Assembly (NCBI GenBank): GCA_035510155.1
Contig: DATKHR010000111.1
Coordinates: 1-64,000, forward strand
DNA length: 64,000 nt
Direction of reading: 5' to 3'
From: DATKHR01 sp035510155
GTDB taxonomy: Bacteria; Acidobacteriota; Vicinamibacteria; Vicinamibacterales; CAVVIG01
Both the position numbers and the translations under genes were made by a program. Position 1 is the stretch's first letter. Each line of letters begins with the position of its first letter. The notes under the pieces are model-generated. The model was not told the origin of the DNA. It saw nothing but the letters and a program-made list of their open reading frames with translations, and made no database searches. Below are positions 8,507 to 17,424 of the stretch, piece by piece.

Positions 8507-9259
8507 ATGGCTTGGGAATCGACTCCTCGTTTGCGGCGGATCTGTTCGAGACAAACCCTATCGGTCGTCTTCATCCTGCCGGCGGTAGCCGGGTTGTTCG
8601 CTGCCTGCAGCCATCCACTCGCGCCGACCGCGTCAGGATCGCCTACGACCGAGGTCGATGCGCTCGAGTTCGTGATTGGCGACGCGGGTCTGTGGCCGCG
8701 CACCGGCTCCCAGTTCCAGCATCAACTCGTCGACCGGACACGGCGCGAAGTGTGTTGGGTCAAATACGGCCTGCCCTTCATGTTTGAGTGCTGGCGCTGG
8801 GACGACGAGTGGATCTACCACGCCGTCGATCACGCGCTCGACCGCAGCCGCGCAGGAGAGTCTTACATGTTGACCGACGGACGCTGGTTGCCTCGCATGC
8901 TGGTTCCCGGGCAGGTCTGGACACTCGACGTGCCCTCAAATCGGATTCGATGGTTTTTGCGGGACTGTTCGGAAACGCCGCCAGGCCTCCGCGAAGGGAT
9001 ACCCGGAACGGGGCTTTTCCCATATCGCATGAGCGCGTGGCTCGAGCCGGCACGACATCTCGGCGGCTATCTCGGAACGCGCGAAGTGCTGGTGTTGTCG
9101 TACGCCCCGTACGCGCCCGGCGCAGTGGCATCCGGCGGCGAGCGATTTCTCTTCGGGCGAGGGGCTGGTTGGTATCGTTGGGAGCGAGACGGCAACATCT
9201 CGACGTTCGCGGACCGCGGCGGGGTCGTCGTCAATCGGACCCCCAGCTGCCTCGACTGA
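8507..9259 (+). CDS. Lipoprotein, hypothetical
   Basis: 250 residues from the ATG at 8507; a TTG 20 codons upstream is the only longer option. A basic start (TPRLRRICSRQ) and hydrophobic segment end in LFAAC, a lipobox variant, so it is probably lipid-anchored. The mature part is Trp-, Arg- and Gly-rich and has a single domain I do not recognise (GDAGLWPRTGSQFQHQLVDR..., WYRWERDGNIS). It lies divergent to the flavoenzyme gene. No function can be assigned. Confidence 0.65.
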   Translation: MAWESTPRLRRICSRQTLSVVFILPAVAGLFAACSHPLAPTASGSPTTEVDALEFVIGDAGLWPRTGSQFQHQLVDRTRREVCWVKYGLPFMFECWRWDDEWIYHAVDHALDRSRAGESYMLTDGRWLPRMLVPGQVWTLDVPSNRIRWFLRDCSETPPGLREGIPGTGLFPYRMSAWLEPARHLGGYLGTREVLVLSYAPYAPGAVASGGERFLFGRGAGWYRWERDGNISTFADRGGVVVNRTPSCLD

Positions 9260-9315
9260 CGGCGGCGCGTCGAGGGGCGTGCACGCCCACGTCCGGTGCC
9301 GCTCTGGTCCGGCCT

Positions 9316-9561
9316 CTAGGGCGCCGTGTACACATCCGACAGCTGAATGCGCCCTGTCTCGAGAAACGTGGCCCGCTGGAAACGTCCCGCCCATTTGTCG
9401 TAAATGATCATCGACCGCCCGTCCGACGTGACGGGCTTCCAGTCATATCGCGGCAGCAGTGCATGGATAAACACCGCGACAGCGATCAGCACCGCCACCA
9501 TGAGGAACACGACGGACCGTTGCAGCGTGTCAAGGACCGGGTCAGGCTGTGACTGTGGCAT
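9316..9561 (-). CDS. Small single-pass membrane protein, hypothetical
   Basis: 81 residues: a short cytoplasmic start, one transmembrane helix (about residues 15-37, VVFLMVAVLIAVAVFIHALL) and a polar tail that may hold a small beta domain. Supporting a real gene are coding-like composition and TATACT 9 nt upstream of the ATG, with no Shine-Dalgarno. It follows the ABC exporter permease gene on the same strand after about 70 bp. No family recognised. Confidence 0.6.
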   Translation of the reverse strand: MPQSQPDPVLDTLQRSVVFLMVAVLIAVAVFIHALLPRYDWKPVTSDGRSMIIYDKWAGRFQRATFLETGRIQLSDVYTAP

Positions 9562-9570
9562 AGCACGCGC

Positions 9571-9576
9571 AGTATA
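9571..9576 (-). promoter_or_regulatory. Candidate -10 box (TATACT) of a leaderless transcript
   Basis: TATACT on the minus strand ends 9 nt before the ATG at 9561; no Shine-Dalgarno is present and no clear -35 is visible. The spacing would put transcription start on or next to the start codon. Confidence 0.4.
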
Positions 9577-9630
9577 CGACCTCGGCGCCGGATGACGACA
9601 CGCGCTGGAACCGCTGGTGACCGATCATCC

Positions 9631-10419
9631 TCACCCGAACGTGCTGAACCGACTTCCGGATGCATAGCGACGCAAGCCGCGATCGAACACGACCACGGCG
9701 AGCGCCAAATACGTGCCCGCGCCGACCGCCAGCAGGGACACATGCAGAAGCGACGGGGCGTGCACGACTCGCGCGGGTAAGTAGCCGACGAACCCTGCTG
9801 GCAAGATCGTAAACAGCGCGAGACGGAGCATCCCTCCAAACAGCGGTTCCGGGTACAAGGAGAACGTGATCAGCAGCTCCCACAGTTGCCGCGCGAGCGT
9901 TTCGACCCTTCCGAGCCAGAACGCGAGACTGAAGAACACGATCCCGGAAGCGACGAAGACGAGCGCACTGGCAAGAATCACTGCAAGGACAATGGGCACC
10001 ATGCGCCAGGAGACCTGCCCGGACCACGCGATGAAAAGCATTCCCGAGAGCAGGTCACCAAAACCGGAAGGCTGCGAGCGCACGCCCAGGGCGTACACGA
10101 GGACCGACCTGGGCTGCGTAAGTAGCGTGTCGAGATCGCCTTCCTCGATGAACCGACCGAGATGACGGACACCTCCGGCAACCGTCACCGCCAGCCCGAA
10201 CCCAGCCGCGACTACGCCGAACAACAGCTGAATGTCGCCCAGACGCCAGCCTCGGAGCGCGCTCACCTGGTGCATCAACGCCCACCAGAACACAAAGAAC
10301 GTGCCGTTGTTGAGCAGCATGAACACCACTTGTATGACGAAAGCGCCGCGCAGCGCCAAGGCCGCCTTGAGGTTGGTCGCGATGAGCGCCCGCGCAAAAG
10401 CCAGAGACTTAGCCGCCAT
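9631..10419 (-). CDS. ABC-2 type exporter, permease subunit 2
   Basis: 262 residues with six predicted membrane helices, among them the first (residues 19-45) and GLAVTVAGGVRHLGRF. The layout and the motif LITFSLYPEPLF near residue 185 resemble the DUF990/ABC2_membrane_6 permeases that come in pairs with one ATPase. It starts inside the end of the preceding permease gene (11-nt overlap), so the two are translationally coupled and probably form a heterodimer. Substrate unknown; relatives are annotated as viologen or drug exporters. Confidence 0.85.
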   Translation of the reverse strand: MAAKSLAFARALIATNLKAALALRGAFVIQVVFMLLNNGTFFVFWWALMHQVSALRGWRLGDIQLLFGVVAAGFGLAVTVAGGVRHLGRFIEEGDLDTLLTQPRSVLVYALGVRSQPSGFGDLLSGMLFIAWSGQVSWRMVPIVLAVILASALVFVASGIVFFSLAFWLGRVETLARQLWELLITFSLYPEPLFGGMLRLALFTILPAGFVGYLPARVVHAPSLLHVSLLAVGAGTYLALAVVVFDRGLRRYASGSRFSTFG

Positions 10420-11197
10420 TGATTGTCAGGGCCGATGTCGCCCGCCGAAATGTCCACCAGACGGCGATTGCCGTGGCGCAGCACCAGATCACGAGACTGC
10501 GGGCAAGCGCTCCCGGCGTGACGAGACGGTTCCACACCACGAAGGATGCTGGATCCGCCAGCATGACTGGAAACGGCGTAAATGCCGCAGCTTTCTGGAT
10601 GAACTGCGGGTACAACTCGAGTGGCATCATCAGGCCGCCAAGGACGAACATCAGTTTTTGCCACACCCAGTACACCGGTGACACGTCCTCGAGCCAAAAC
10701 GCCAACAGGCCAATCCACAAGTGCAACCCCGTCATCAACGCAGCGGCGGCGAGTCCGAAGGGCACGACGATGGCGAGCGCGCCCAAGGGTGGAATCCACC
10801 TGGTGAACGCGAATGCGCAGAGAAACGCCGTCAGTCCCAGCAGCGGCGCTCGTGCCGCGAGGAGACCCAGGCTTGCCGCGAACTCGCCGATTACGTAGGA
10901 TGCGGGCCGGCCGAGCCGGTACACGACGTCGCCGCGCCGGATCGCTTCCTGAATGTCGAGATGGATGGGGGGCGCGCTGAGCACAATCCATTCGGTGGCC
11001 GCGAGGTACCAGACGAGCGTTTTTGGATCGGCCGCCACCGGCATTCCAGCTTCGGCAACCGCTCGCCACAGGCTCGAGAACACGCCCAGGATGACCGCAA
11101 AGAACACGATGCGGCCGTACAGCTCACCGCGCTCCCGGCGCGCCTGAGCGACCGAGATCCGCGAAAACGCCGCATACTTGACGATGAACGCCATCAT
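10409..11197 (-). CDS. ABC-2 type exporter, permease subunit 1
   Basis: 262 residues, hydrophobic, six helices, same size as its partner and of the same family (LYPQFIQKAAAFTPFPVMLADP matches the partner's conserved loop). The ATG overlaps the ATPase stop by four bases (ATGA). It contains the amphipathic WIVLSAPPIHLDIQEAIRRGDVVYRL segment typical of this permease family, which faces the ATPase. It acts in the inner membrane. Confidence 0.85.
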   Translation of the reverse strand: MMAFIVKYAAFSRISVAQARRERGELYGRIVFFAVILGVFSSLWRAVAEAGMPVAADPKTLVWYLAATEWIVLSAPPIHLDIQEAIRRGDVVYRLGRPASYVIGEFAASLGLLAARAPLLGLTAFLCAFAFTRWIPPLGALAIVVPFGLAAAALMTGLHLWIGLLAFWLEDVSPVYWVWQKLMFVLGGLMMPLELYPQFIQKAAAFTPFPVMLADPASFVVWNRLVTPGALARSLVIWCCATAIAVWWTFRRATSALTINGG

Positions 11198-12198
11198 GAC
11201 GACGCGCTCCCAGTGTCGGCATTCGCGTACAGAGCCCGGATCACTTCATCGAGCGGGGCGTCCTCAATGGCCATGTCCCTGATCGCCGCTTGACGCAGCG
11301 CCGCGTCGACGACCTGTCCGAGCGGCGTGATCTCGAGGGCGATCTCCAGCTCTGTCCTGTACGAGCCCGACGAGAGGACCCGCACGCCTGGCAAGGTCAG
11401 CTCCAAATGTTCAGCCTCAGTCCACACCGTGACCCGCTTCGCCTTCAAGTAGCTGCGCCTGAGGGCTGCGATCGGGCCATCCCACAGCAGCTGGCCACGG
11501 TGGATCACGATCGCGCGCTTGCAGACCCGCTCCATGTCGCCGGTGTCGTGCGACGTCAAGAGGAGCGTCACACCCTGTCGCTCCGACTCCGACCGCAGCA
11601 GCTCGCGTATCGCCGCCTTCGCCGAAACATCGAGGCCGATGGTCGGTTCATCGAGAAACAACATCCGTGGCGAGTGCAGCAGGCTTGCGACGATCTCGCA
11701 GCGCATGCGCTCGCCGAGCGACAGATGGCGCACCGGCGTGTCGACGAGCGTGCCGAGCTCGAACACGGACGTCAGCGCGTCAATCCGCCGCTTGTGCTCA
11801 CGCCCGTCGATTTCGTACACGCGACCCAGAAGCGCGAACGTGTCGCGCGGCGGCAGTTGGTACCAGAGCTGCGAACGCTGACCGAACACGGTGCCTATCT
11901 GAAACGCGAGCTGGTGCCGCTGTCGCGAGGGTACGAATCCGAGCACGCGCACGTCACCGGCATCGGGCCGGAGAATCCCCGCCAGCATTTTCAGGGTCGT
12001 CGACTTTCCAGCGCCATTTGGACCGATGAACGCTACGCGTTCACCGGGCGCGATCGAAAACGACAGCCGGTCGACGGCCAAGACCGTCTGTGTTTCTGGG
12101 CCAAGAAGATCGAAGACGCGAGCGGTGACACCCGCGCTGCGCGCTCGGCGCACGCGAAACGATTTGGAGACCTGATGCAGCTCGACGGCGGCTTGCAT
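11194..12198 (-). CDS. ABC exporter ATPase subunit
   Basis: 334 residues. Walker A GPNGAGKST (59-67), signature LSLGE (159-163), Walker B MLFLDE (179-184) and a switch histidine in LLTSHD are all present. The C-terminal 90 residues are the extra domain found in NatA/DrrA-like exporter ATPases. I chose ATG 12198 because GGAG precedes it by 7 nt; an ATG three codons upstream is possible. First gene of a three-gene exporter operon (ATPase, permease, permease) with overlapping junctions. Confidence 0.93.
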   Translation of the reverse strand: MQAAVELHQVSKSFRVRRARSAGVTARVFDLLGPETQTVLAVDRLSFSIAPGERVAFIGPNGAGKSTTLKMLAGILRPDAGDVRVLGFVPSRQRHQLAFQIGTVFGQRSQLWYQLPPRDTFALLGRVYEIDGREHKRRIDALTSVFELGTLVDTPVRHLSLGERMRCEIVASLLHSPRMLFLDEPTIGLDVSAKAAIRELLRSESERQGVTLLLTSHDTGDMERVCKRAIVIHRGQLLWDGPIAALRRSYLKAKRVTVWTEAEHLELTLPGVRVLSSGSYRTELEIALEITPLGQVVDAALRQAAIRDMAIEDAPLDEVIRALYANADTGSASS

Positions 12199-12242
12199 GG
12201 CGACCACTCCATGTCGCCCCGCGGAGCCCCCCGAAATGAAAA

Positions 12243-12272
12243 CGCCCTTCCGGGGAGGCTTCCGGAAGGGCG
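12243..12272 (-). terminator. Rho-independent terminator for leftward transcription
   Basis: A perfect 11-bp stem (CGCCCTTCCGG / CCGGAAGGGCG) with an 8-nt loop, followed on the minus strand by TTTTCATTTC. It lies about 220 bp past the PLP-lyase stop and 45 bp before the ABC ATPase start, separating the two leftward transcripts. The rest of the gap (12273-12491) has no gene I can support, only a weak hairpin at 12330-12343. Confidence 0.7.
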
Positions 12273-12491
12273 GGACTGCTGTTGAATCGATGCGCTTCCG
12301 GCTTCAGCCAGTGACACTCATGCACAGATCGCCCGAATGGGCGACGTACGGCATGGTGACGATGCTGAAAACCGGTCTCGTCATGGAACTCAAGAATTAT
12401 GCCCGGACGGTCGCGCCTCTGTCAAAACCGCGTCGCGCTGGAACGGGGCTCTGGCTCCGCAGTACTCGTGCCGGTCGGCAGACGTCCGGGC

Positions 12492-13898
12492 TCAGGCCTT
12501 GTTGAGCGCGCTGGCCATGTTGGTCATCGCCAGCTCGAGAAGCTTGCGTGATGTCCCGCAATTCATCCGCATACGCCCCGCGCTGCCGTAGCCGTAGGAT
12601 GACCCGGCGGTCATCTGTACTTTGGCATGCTCGACCAAGTAACGCTCGAGGATTGTCTCCGGCGTGACGTCGGCCGCACCGGGCGCCTTCTTCTTGTTGG
12701 CCTGAGCCGCCATCTCCTTCGCGCCGATCTTGTCGGCGACCTTGCTCATGTCCAGCCACGCCAGATACGTCGCCTGAGGCTTGACCACGTTTACGAGCGG
12801 CATGTTCGTGCGAACGAACGTCTCGACGTACTCCAGGTTGCCGTCGATGTACGGCAACAGTTGATCCAGCCACTCCGCGCCTTCGTTATAGGCAGCGCGA
12901 TGGGCCACCATGCCCAGTGTGTTGATGTCCTCGCGGTGGCCGCCGACGGTTTTTATTCTGGCGAGATAAGCGGGGTTGGTCGAGAACATGTAGGCGCACT
13001 TCATGGCCGCCAGATTGAACGACTTGCTCGCAGACTTGAACGTGACGCTGTTCGCCACGATCTTCTCGTTGGGAAGGCTCGCGAACGGCGTGTACTTTTC
13101 GCCCTTGCGGACGAAGTCGCAATGAATCTCGTCGGCGAGGACCACGACGCGGCGGCGCGTGCAGATTTCACCGAGCGTCATCAGGTCGTCCCGAGACCAG
13201 CAGTTGCCGGTCGGATTCTGCGGGTTGCAGAGGATGATCGTGTTCGTGTCGTTGTCGATGCGGCGCTCGAGATCCTCGAAGTCCATCGCGTATCGGCCAT
13301 TCACGAGCCTGAGCGGACTCTCCTCGGCCTTGCAGCCCACTGCCGTAATGTCCCCGTAGAATCCGTTGTAGGTCGGCGACTGCACGATCACCTTGGTTCC
13401 CGGCGGCGAAAACGCTCTGAGGACGCTCAGGATCGCCGGGTGGACGCTCGGCGAATGGAGGATCCAGCTGGGGTTGATCTCGAGACCGTAGCGCCGCTTG
13501 TTCCAGTTGACGATCGACTCGACGTGAGACGCGGGGATGGTCAGATACCCGTAGTTCTCATGATGAATACGCTCGACGAGCGCCTGGGTCACCACGGGCG
13601 CCACTTTGAAGTCCATGTCCGCGATGCCCATGCCGACAGCGATGTGGTCCTTTCCGTAGATCGCGATCTGCCTATCCCATTTGGTGCAATCGGTCCCGAT
13701 GCGGCTATAAATGGTGTCGAAATCGAACTTCCCCCCCGGCGACTCGGGAAGGAGCGGCGCAGCGCTTGCGTGGGCCCCGCCCAGGATCCCAGGGATCCCT
13801 GGAACCAACGATGTGCTCGTTCCAACGGCGCCCACGACGGCCGTTAAGCCCGCGTTCCTCAGGAACGCCCTGCGATTGAGCCCATCAGGCTGTGACAT
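12492..13898 (-). CDS. Tat-exported PLP-dependent aminotransferase/C-S lyase, MalY/PatB-like
   Basis: 468 residues. A Tat signal (NRRAFL, residues 8-13, then a hydrophobic stretch to about 35) precedes a fold-type I PLP domain. Landmarks: CNPQNPTGNCW, LADEIHCDF (PLP-binding Asp), and SASKSFNLAAMK with the Schiff-base Lys, all in the MalY/PatB cystathionine beta-lyase pattern rather than ordinary aminotransferases. Export of this enzyme is unusual for the family. GGGAGGAG lies about 12 nt upstream of the ATG. It may cleave cysteine conjugates or aminotransfer an amino acid. Confidence 0.85.
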   Translation of the reverse strand: MSQPDGLNRRAFLRNAGLTAVVGAVGTSTSLVPGIPGILGGAHASAAPLLPESPGGKFDFDTIYSRIGTDCTKWDRQIAIYGKDHIAVGMGIADMDFKVAPVVTQALVERIHHENYGYLTIPASHVESIVNWNKRRYGLEINPSWILHSPSVHPAILSVLRAFSPPGTKVIVQSPTYNGFYGDITAVGCKAEESPLRLVNGRYAMDFEDLERRIDNDTNTIILCNPQNPTGNCWSRDDLMTLGEICTRRRVVVLADEIHCDFVRKGEKYTPFASLPNEKIVANSVTFKSASKSFNLAAMKCAYMFSTNPAYLARIKTVGGHREDINTLGMVAHRAAYNEGAEWLDQLLPYIDGNLEYVETFVRTNMPLVNVVKPQATYLAWLDMSKVADKIGAKEMAAQANKKKAPGAADVTPETILERYLVEHAKVQMTAGSSYGYGSAGRMRMNCGTSRKLLELAMTNMASALNKA

Positions 13899-14300
13899 GG
13901 CTTTGTTCTCTCCTCCCTATGCGTTCCAGCTACGACACGTGCGAACGGGCTGATAGTACACCCGCACAGGCCGCGATGGACGGCCAAAATTCTTGACGGG
14001 TAGGCCTTCAGCGTGCGAGGAGCCGCAACAGACGGACGAGGATTGCCGTGGACGAGGGAGTTTGCTTCTGCCATGCGGCAAAACGGCTGATACTGACCCG
14101 GCGGTCACGCTGCCGCGCCCATTGCGTTAACCCGTCCCCCAGCACGCAGGCTGGATGGGGATTCGGCGGCGAAGGAGCCAACACAGGTTCCAATTTCATT
14201 AGCTGGACGCCTCCAAGACTGTTATCGACGGCTCGAGGCTCAGACTGGAGGGCCGCCTTAGGGGGCTGCTCCAGCGCCTGACTCCCGCTACAATGCGCCC
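13899..14300. other. Divergent intergenic region, 402 bp
   Basis: Lies between the leftward PLP-lyase and the rightward YeeE/YedE gene. It holds the Shine-Dalgarno for the lyase and a TACAAT at 14289-14294, 6 nt before the transporter ATG. I see no supportable ORF, RNA gene or riboswitch. Confidence 0.6.
14289..14294 (+). promoter_or_regulatory. Candidate -10 box (TACAAT) of a leaderless transcript
   Basis: TACAAT ends 6 nt before the ATG at 14301; no Shine-Dalgarno is present. There is no good -35 at 16-18 nt spacing. Confidence 0.45.
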
Positions 14301-15545
14301 ATGTCTCCGACGAGCACGACATCGGTCGACGCAGCCGAGCTGGCTGATCCGGGCAGCTCCTGGCAAGTGGCAACGAATCGAAGCGCGGTCCCGGGACTAC
14401 CGTCGATCTTCGCGCTCGCGACGTTGGCCCTCGGCGCGGGTTACATCGCGCAGGTGATCAGTCCAAGACAAGCCGGGCTGTTTCTCGTTGGGGCCGCCTC
14501 GGGCGTCGTGCTGTATCACGCGGCCTTTGGCTTCACATCATCCTGGCGCGCCTTCATCGTCCACAGCCGTGGCGACGGCGTGCGCGCGCAAATGCTGATG
14601 CTCGCGGTGACATCCCTCATTTTTTTCCCGGTGCTCGCGGCAGGACATTTCTTCGGTCAGCCCGTTCGAGGCGCGGTGTCGCCGGTTGGCGTCTCCGTCG
14701 TCGTCGGCGCATTTCTCTTCGGCGTGGGGATGCAATTGGGCGGGAGTTGCGCTTCGGGGACGCTGTACACGGTGGGCGGCGGCAATACGCGCATGCTCGC
14801 AACGCTTGCGGCCTTCATCGCCGGATCGGTGATTGGCGCGACCCACCAACCGCGGTGGGAGCTTCTGCCGGCCGTGAAGCCAAGCTCCTTGATCGCGACT
14901 CTGGGGCCCGCGATGGGATTGACAGTGAGCCTGACGTTGTTGGCCACGATAGCGGGCGTGACCGTCGTTATCGAACGCTCACGGCACGGCCGCCTGCTTC
15001 GCGACGCGCCGCCACCGCGATCGGGATGGGCGCGTCTGGCGCGCGGTCCATGGCCGTTTGCGGCAGGTGCGCTGGGCCTTGCCGCGGTGAACATCGCCAC
15101 GCTGGCGCTTGCGGGACGGCCCTGGGGAATCACGGGCGCGTTCGCACTGTGGGGCGGAAAGATCATGAGTGCGGCGGGTGTCGACCTTCAGACATGGCGG
15201 TACTTCGGCTCCCCCGCGCGACAGACCGAGCTCCACGCGAGTGTGCTCAAGGACATCACGTCAGTCATGGACTTTGGTCTCATCCTCGGGGCGCTCGCGG
15301 CGGCGACCTTGGCCGGTCGCTTCGCGCCGACCTGGCGCCTCCCGGCGCGCTCACTTGCAGCGGCCATTGTGGGCGGGCTGCTCCTCGGCTACGGCGCACG
15401 CATCGCTTACGGTTGCAACATCGGCGCGTTCTTCAGCGGTATCGCCTCCGGCAGTCTGCACGGATGGGTATGGTTTCCGGCCGCGCTGGCGGGCAACGTG
15501 GTCGGCACGAAGCTGCGTCCGCTCTTCGGTCTCAGCACGCGGTAG
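14301..15545 (+). CDS. YeeE/YedE family sulfur-compound transporter
   Basis: 414 residues, highly hydrophobic, about 10-12 helices in two pseudo-symmetric halves. The first half has GMQLGGSCASGTLYTVGGG and the second has AYGCNIGAFFSGIASGSLHGW, the cysteine-containing pore motifs of the YeeE/TsuA family that takes up thiosulfate or related sulfur compounds. The family is usually about 350-400 residues, so this is full length. A TsdA-like thiosulfate-oxidising cytochrome is encoded 30 kb away, a possible but unproven functional link. It probably reads from a leaderless mRNA. Confidence 0.88.
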   Translation: MSPTSTTSVDAAELADPGSSWQVATNRSAVPGLPSIFALATLALGAGYIAQVISPRQAGLFLVGAASGVVLYHAAFGFTSSWRAFIVHSRGDGVRAQMLMLAVTSLIFFPVLAAGHFFGQPVRGAVSPVGVSVVVGAFLFGVGMQLGGSCASGTLYTVGGGNTRMLATLAAFIAGSVIGATHQPRWELLPAVKPSSLIATLGPAMGLTVSLTLLATIAGVTVVIERSRHGRLLRDAPPPRSGWARLARGPWPFAAGALGLAAVNIATLALAGRPWGITGAFALWGGKIMSAAGVDLQTWRYFGSPARQTELHASVLKDITSVMDFGLILGALAAATLAGRFAPTWRLPARSLAAAIVGGLLLGYGARIAYGCNIGAFFSGIASGSLHGWVWFPAALAGNVVGTKLRPLFGLSTR

Positions 15546-15601
15546 CCACCTCTCGCCGACCTTTCAATCCCGAGAACTCACGATATGAGCGCTTCCTCCA
15601 G

Positions 15602-17068
15602 CTAACCCTTGTTCTTGATTCTCACGTTCTTGGGCGCCTGAGGGATCGACTTTGCTGCTTCAGTCACAGTGATCGTACCGCCCGCAACCGTCAGTGTTCC
15701 GGTCTGCCCGGCCGTCGTGTTATTCGAGGCGACCGTGTAATTGACCGTGCCATTCCCCGTTCCGCTTGCCCCCGACGTCACCGTGATCCATGACACGTTG
15801 CTGACCGCGGTCCATCCACAGCCGCTGCCCGCCGTGACCGTGACACTGCCCTGCCCGCCACTCCACCCTAGGCTCTGAGACGTCGGCGACACGGCGAAGC
15901 TGCACCCCCCCGCCTCGGTCACCGTGATCGTCTGCCCCGCGACAGTCAACGTTCCGTTGCGCGCCGTGGACGAGGTGTTCGCGGCAATCGTGTAATGGAC
16001 CGAGCCATTGCCGCTCCCGCTCGCCCCCGACGTGACCGTGATCCACGACGCGTTACTGACCGCAGTCCATCCGCAACCATTGCCCGCCGTGACCGTGACA
16101 CTACTTAGTCCGCCACTCGACCCGACGCTCTGCGACGTCGGCGACGCGCTGAAGCCGCACACGCCGGCCTCAGTGACCGTGACCGTCTGCCCCCCAACCG
16201 TCACGTTTCCGGAGCGACTGCTCGTCGTTGTATTCGGCGCAACGGTGTAATTGACCGTGCCATTGCCCGTCCCGCTCGCCCCCGAGGTGACGGTGATCCA
16301 CGACGCGTTGCTCACGGCGGTCCATCCGCAGCCGCTGCCCGCCGCAACCGTCACACTGCCTGGCCCGCCGCTCGACCCGAAACTCTGCGACGCCGGCGTC
16401 GCGCTGATGCTGCACGCCGCGGCCTCGGTGATCGTGATCGTCTGCCCCGCGACCGTCAGAGATCCAGTCAACGGGGTCGTGCTCGTGTTAGCAGCGACTG
16501 TGTAATTGACGGTGCCGTTGCCCGTCCCGCTGGCCCCCGACGTGATCGTGATCCACGACGCATTGCTGACCGCGGTCCATCCGCAGCCACTACTCGCAGT
16601 CACCGCGACACTCCCAGACCCGCCACTCGATCCGAAGCTCTGCAACGTTGGTGACGCTGAATATGTGCAGGCGGCCGTGAAGCCGAAGGTGTTGGACAGC
16701 GCGCTCGCGGCGCTCCCGCCGGGTCCCACGGCCGCGACGTCGGCAACGTACACCGTGCCGGGCACCGGCCACCCGGCGAACATGGACCTCAAGTCCACCG
16801 TGATCGTGCCGGTAGAATCGGGTGCGGGCTTTCCGAGCGAGTTGCTTTGAAACGGTGCCGACGCACCGGACAGATAGAGATCGAGCTGGTAGTACTGAAG
16901 GACCGGCGTGCCGTCCGGAAGTGTCGTGGTCTGATCCGACGACGCCGAGAACACCGCAGTGGTCGGATTCAACGTTGTCTGCGCGAGCGCTCGCGATGAC
17001 GATATCGCAACGATCACCAACACGAATGTACTGACACACCAGGACCGAGCCGTTCGAAACGGGACCAT
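15602..17068 (-). CDS. Secreted protein with four BACON-like domains
   Basis: 488 residues with a signal peptide ending in RALAQ (residue 30). Residues 31-133 form a fibronectin-like domain. Residues 134-473 are four tandem 85-residue units, each starting with Cys and containing SFGSSGG, a GCGWTAVSNASWIT core and a TVAGQTITVTEA end strand, the BACON (carbohydrate- or mucin-associated Ig-like) pattern. Each unit has two cysteines (unit start and GCGW) that may form a disulfide. The tail ends in a basic VRIKNKG. A role in binding polysaccharide or surface protein is likely; no catalytic domain is present. Confidence 0.85.
   Translation of the reverse strand: MVPFRTARSWCVSTFVLVIVAISSSRALAQTTLNPTTAVFSASSDQTTTLPDGTPVLQYYQLDLYLSGASAPFQSNSLGKPAPDSTGTITVDLRSMFAGWPVPGTVYVADVAAVGPGGSAASALSNTFGFTAACTYSASPTLQSFGSSGGSGSVAVTASSGCGWTAVSNASWITITSGASGTGNGTVNYTVAANTSTTPLTGSLTVAGQTITITEAAACSISATPASQSFGSSGGPGSVTVAAGSGCGWTAVSNASWITVTSGASGTGNGTVNYTVAPNTTTSSRSGNVTVGGQTVTVTEAGVCGFSASPTSQSVGSSGGLSSVTVTAGNGCGWTAVSNASWITVTSGASGSGNGSVHYTIAANTSSTARNGTLTVAGQTITVTEAGGCSFAVSPTSQSLGWSGGQGSVTVTAGSGCGWTAVSNVSWITVTSGASGTGNGTVNYTVASNNTTAGQTGTLTVAGGTITVTEAAKSIPQAPKNVRIKNKG
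15650..16669 (-). repeat. Four tandem 255-bp repeats encoding BACON domains
   Basis: Exact period of 85 codons, no length variation among the four units. Nucleotide identity is high in the SASWIT core, pointing to recent duplication or gene conversion. Lies inside the BACON-repeat gene. Confidence 0.85.
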
Positions 17069-17424
17069 GTCCGCACCGCCAGACCGCTGGGTAGCCGGGC
17101 GTGGTGCACGATCCGCGCTCAGTTCAGCTGTAGTGAGGAAGCGCTGTAAACCGTTGAAGCAGCACGAAGCCGATACTCGCTCCGCGCGGAACTGCGCAAA
17201 TCAGGTTGCAGTTTTCGAGAAGCGTTCACGATTCGGTGCAGCGAAAGATAGCAGGGATTCGAGTTGAGAAACGGGGGGTCAGGCAGACAGAGAGGCACCA
17301 AGGCACGGACAAAAAATGCGAGCGACTTTCAGAATTGACATTCTCGCGCCGGCGAGGAATCATCCGCGGGTTCAGCTCGTCCGCCGGTGGCTGCCGATCA
17401 CGGCCGCCGCCAAGGAGGTCCCGC
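17069..17424. other. Divergent intergenic region, 356 bp
   Basis: Lies between the leftward BACON gene and the rightward amidase gene. It contains the amidase Shine-Dalgarno (AAGGAGG near 17412) and a purine-rich word-like stretch near 17281-17312 (GAGGCACCAAGGCACGG), related to other intergenic spacers in this window. No supportable gene. Confidence 0.55.

Noticed and set aside
12330..12343. CGCCC-GAAT-GGGCG hairpin as a second terminator
   Set aside because: Only a 5-bp stem with no T tract on either strand.
14048..14281. 77-codon plus-strand frame in the 402-bp gap
   Set aside because: No Shine-Dalgarno, no recognisable composition or motif, and opposite frames are equally open.
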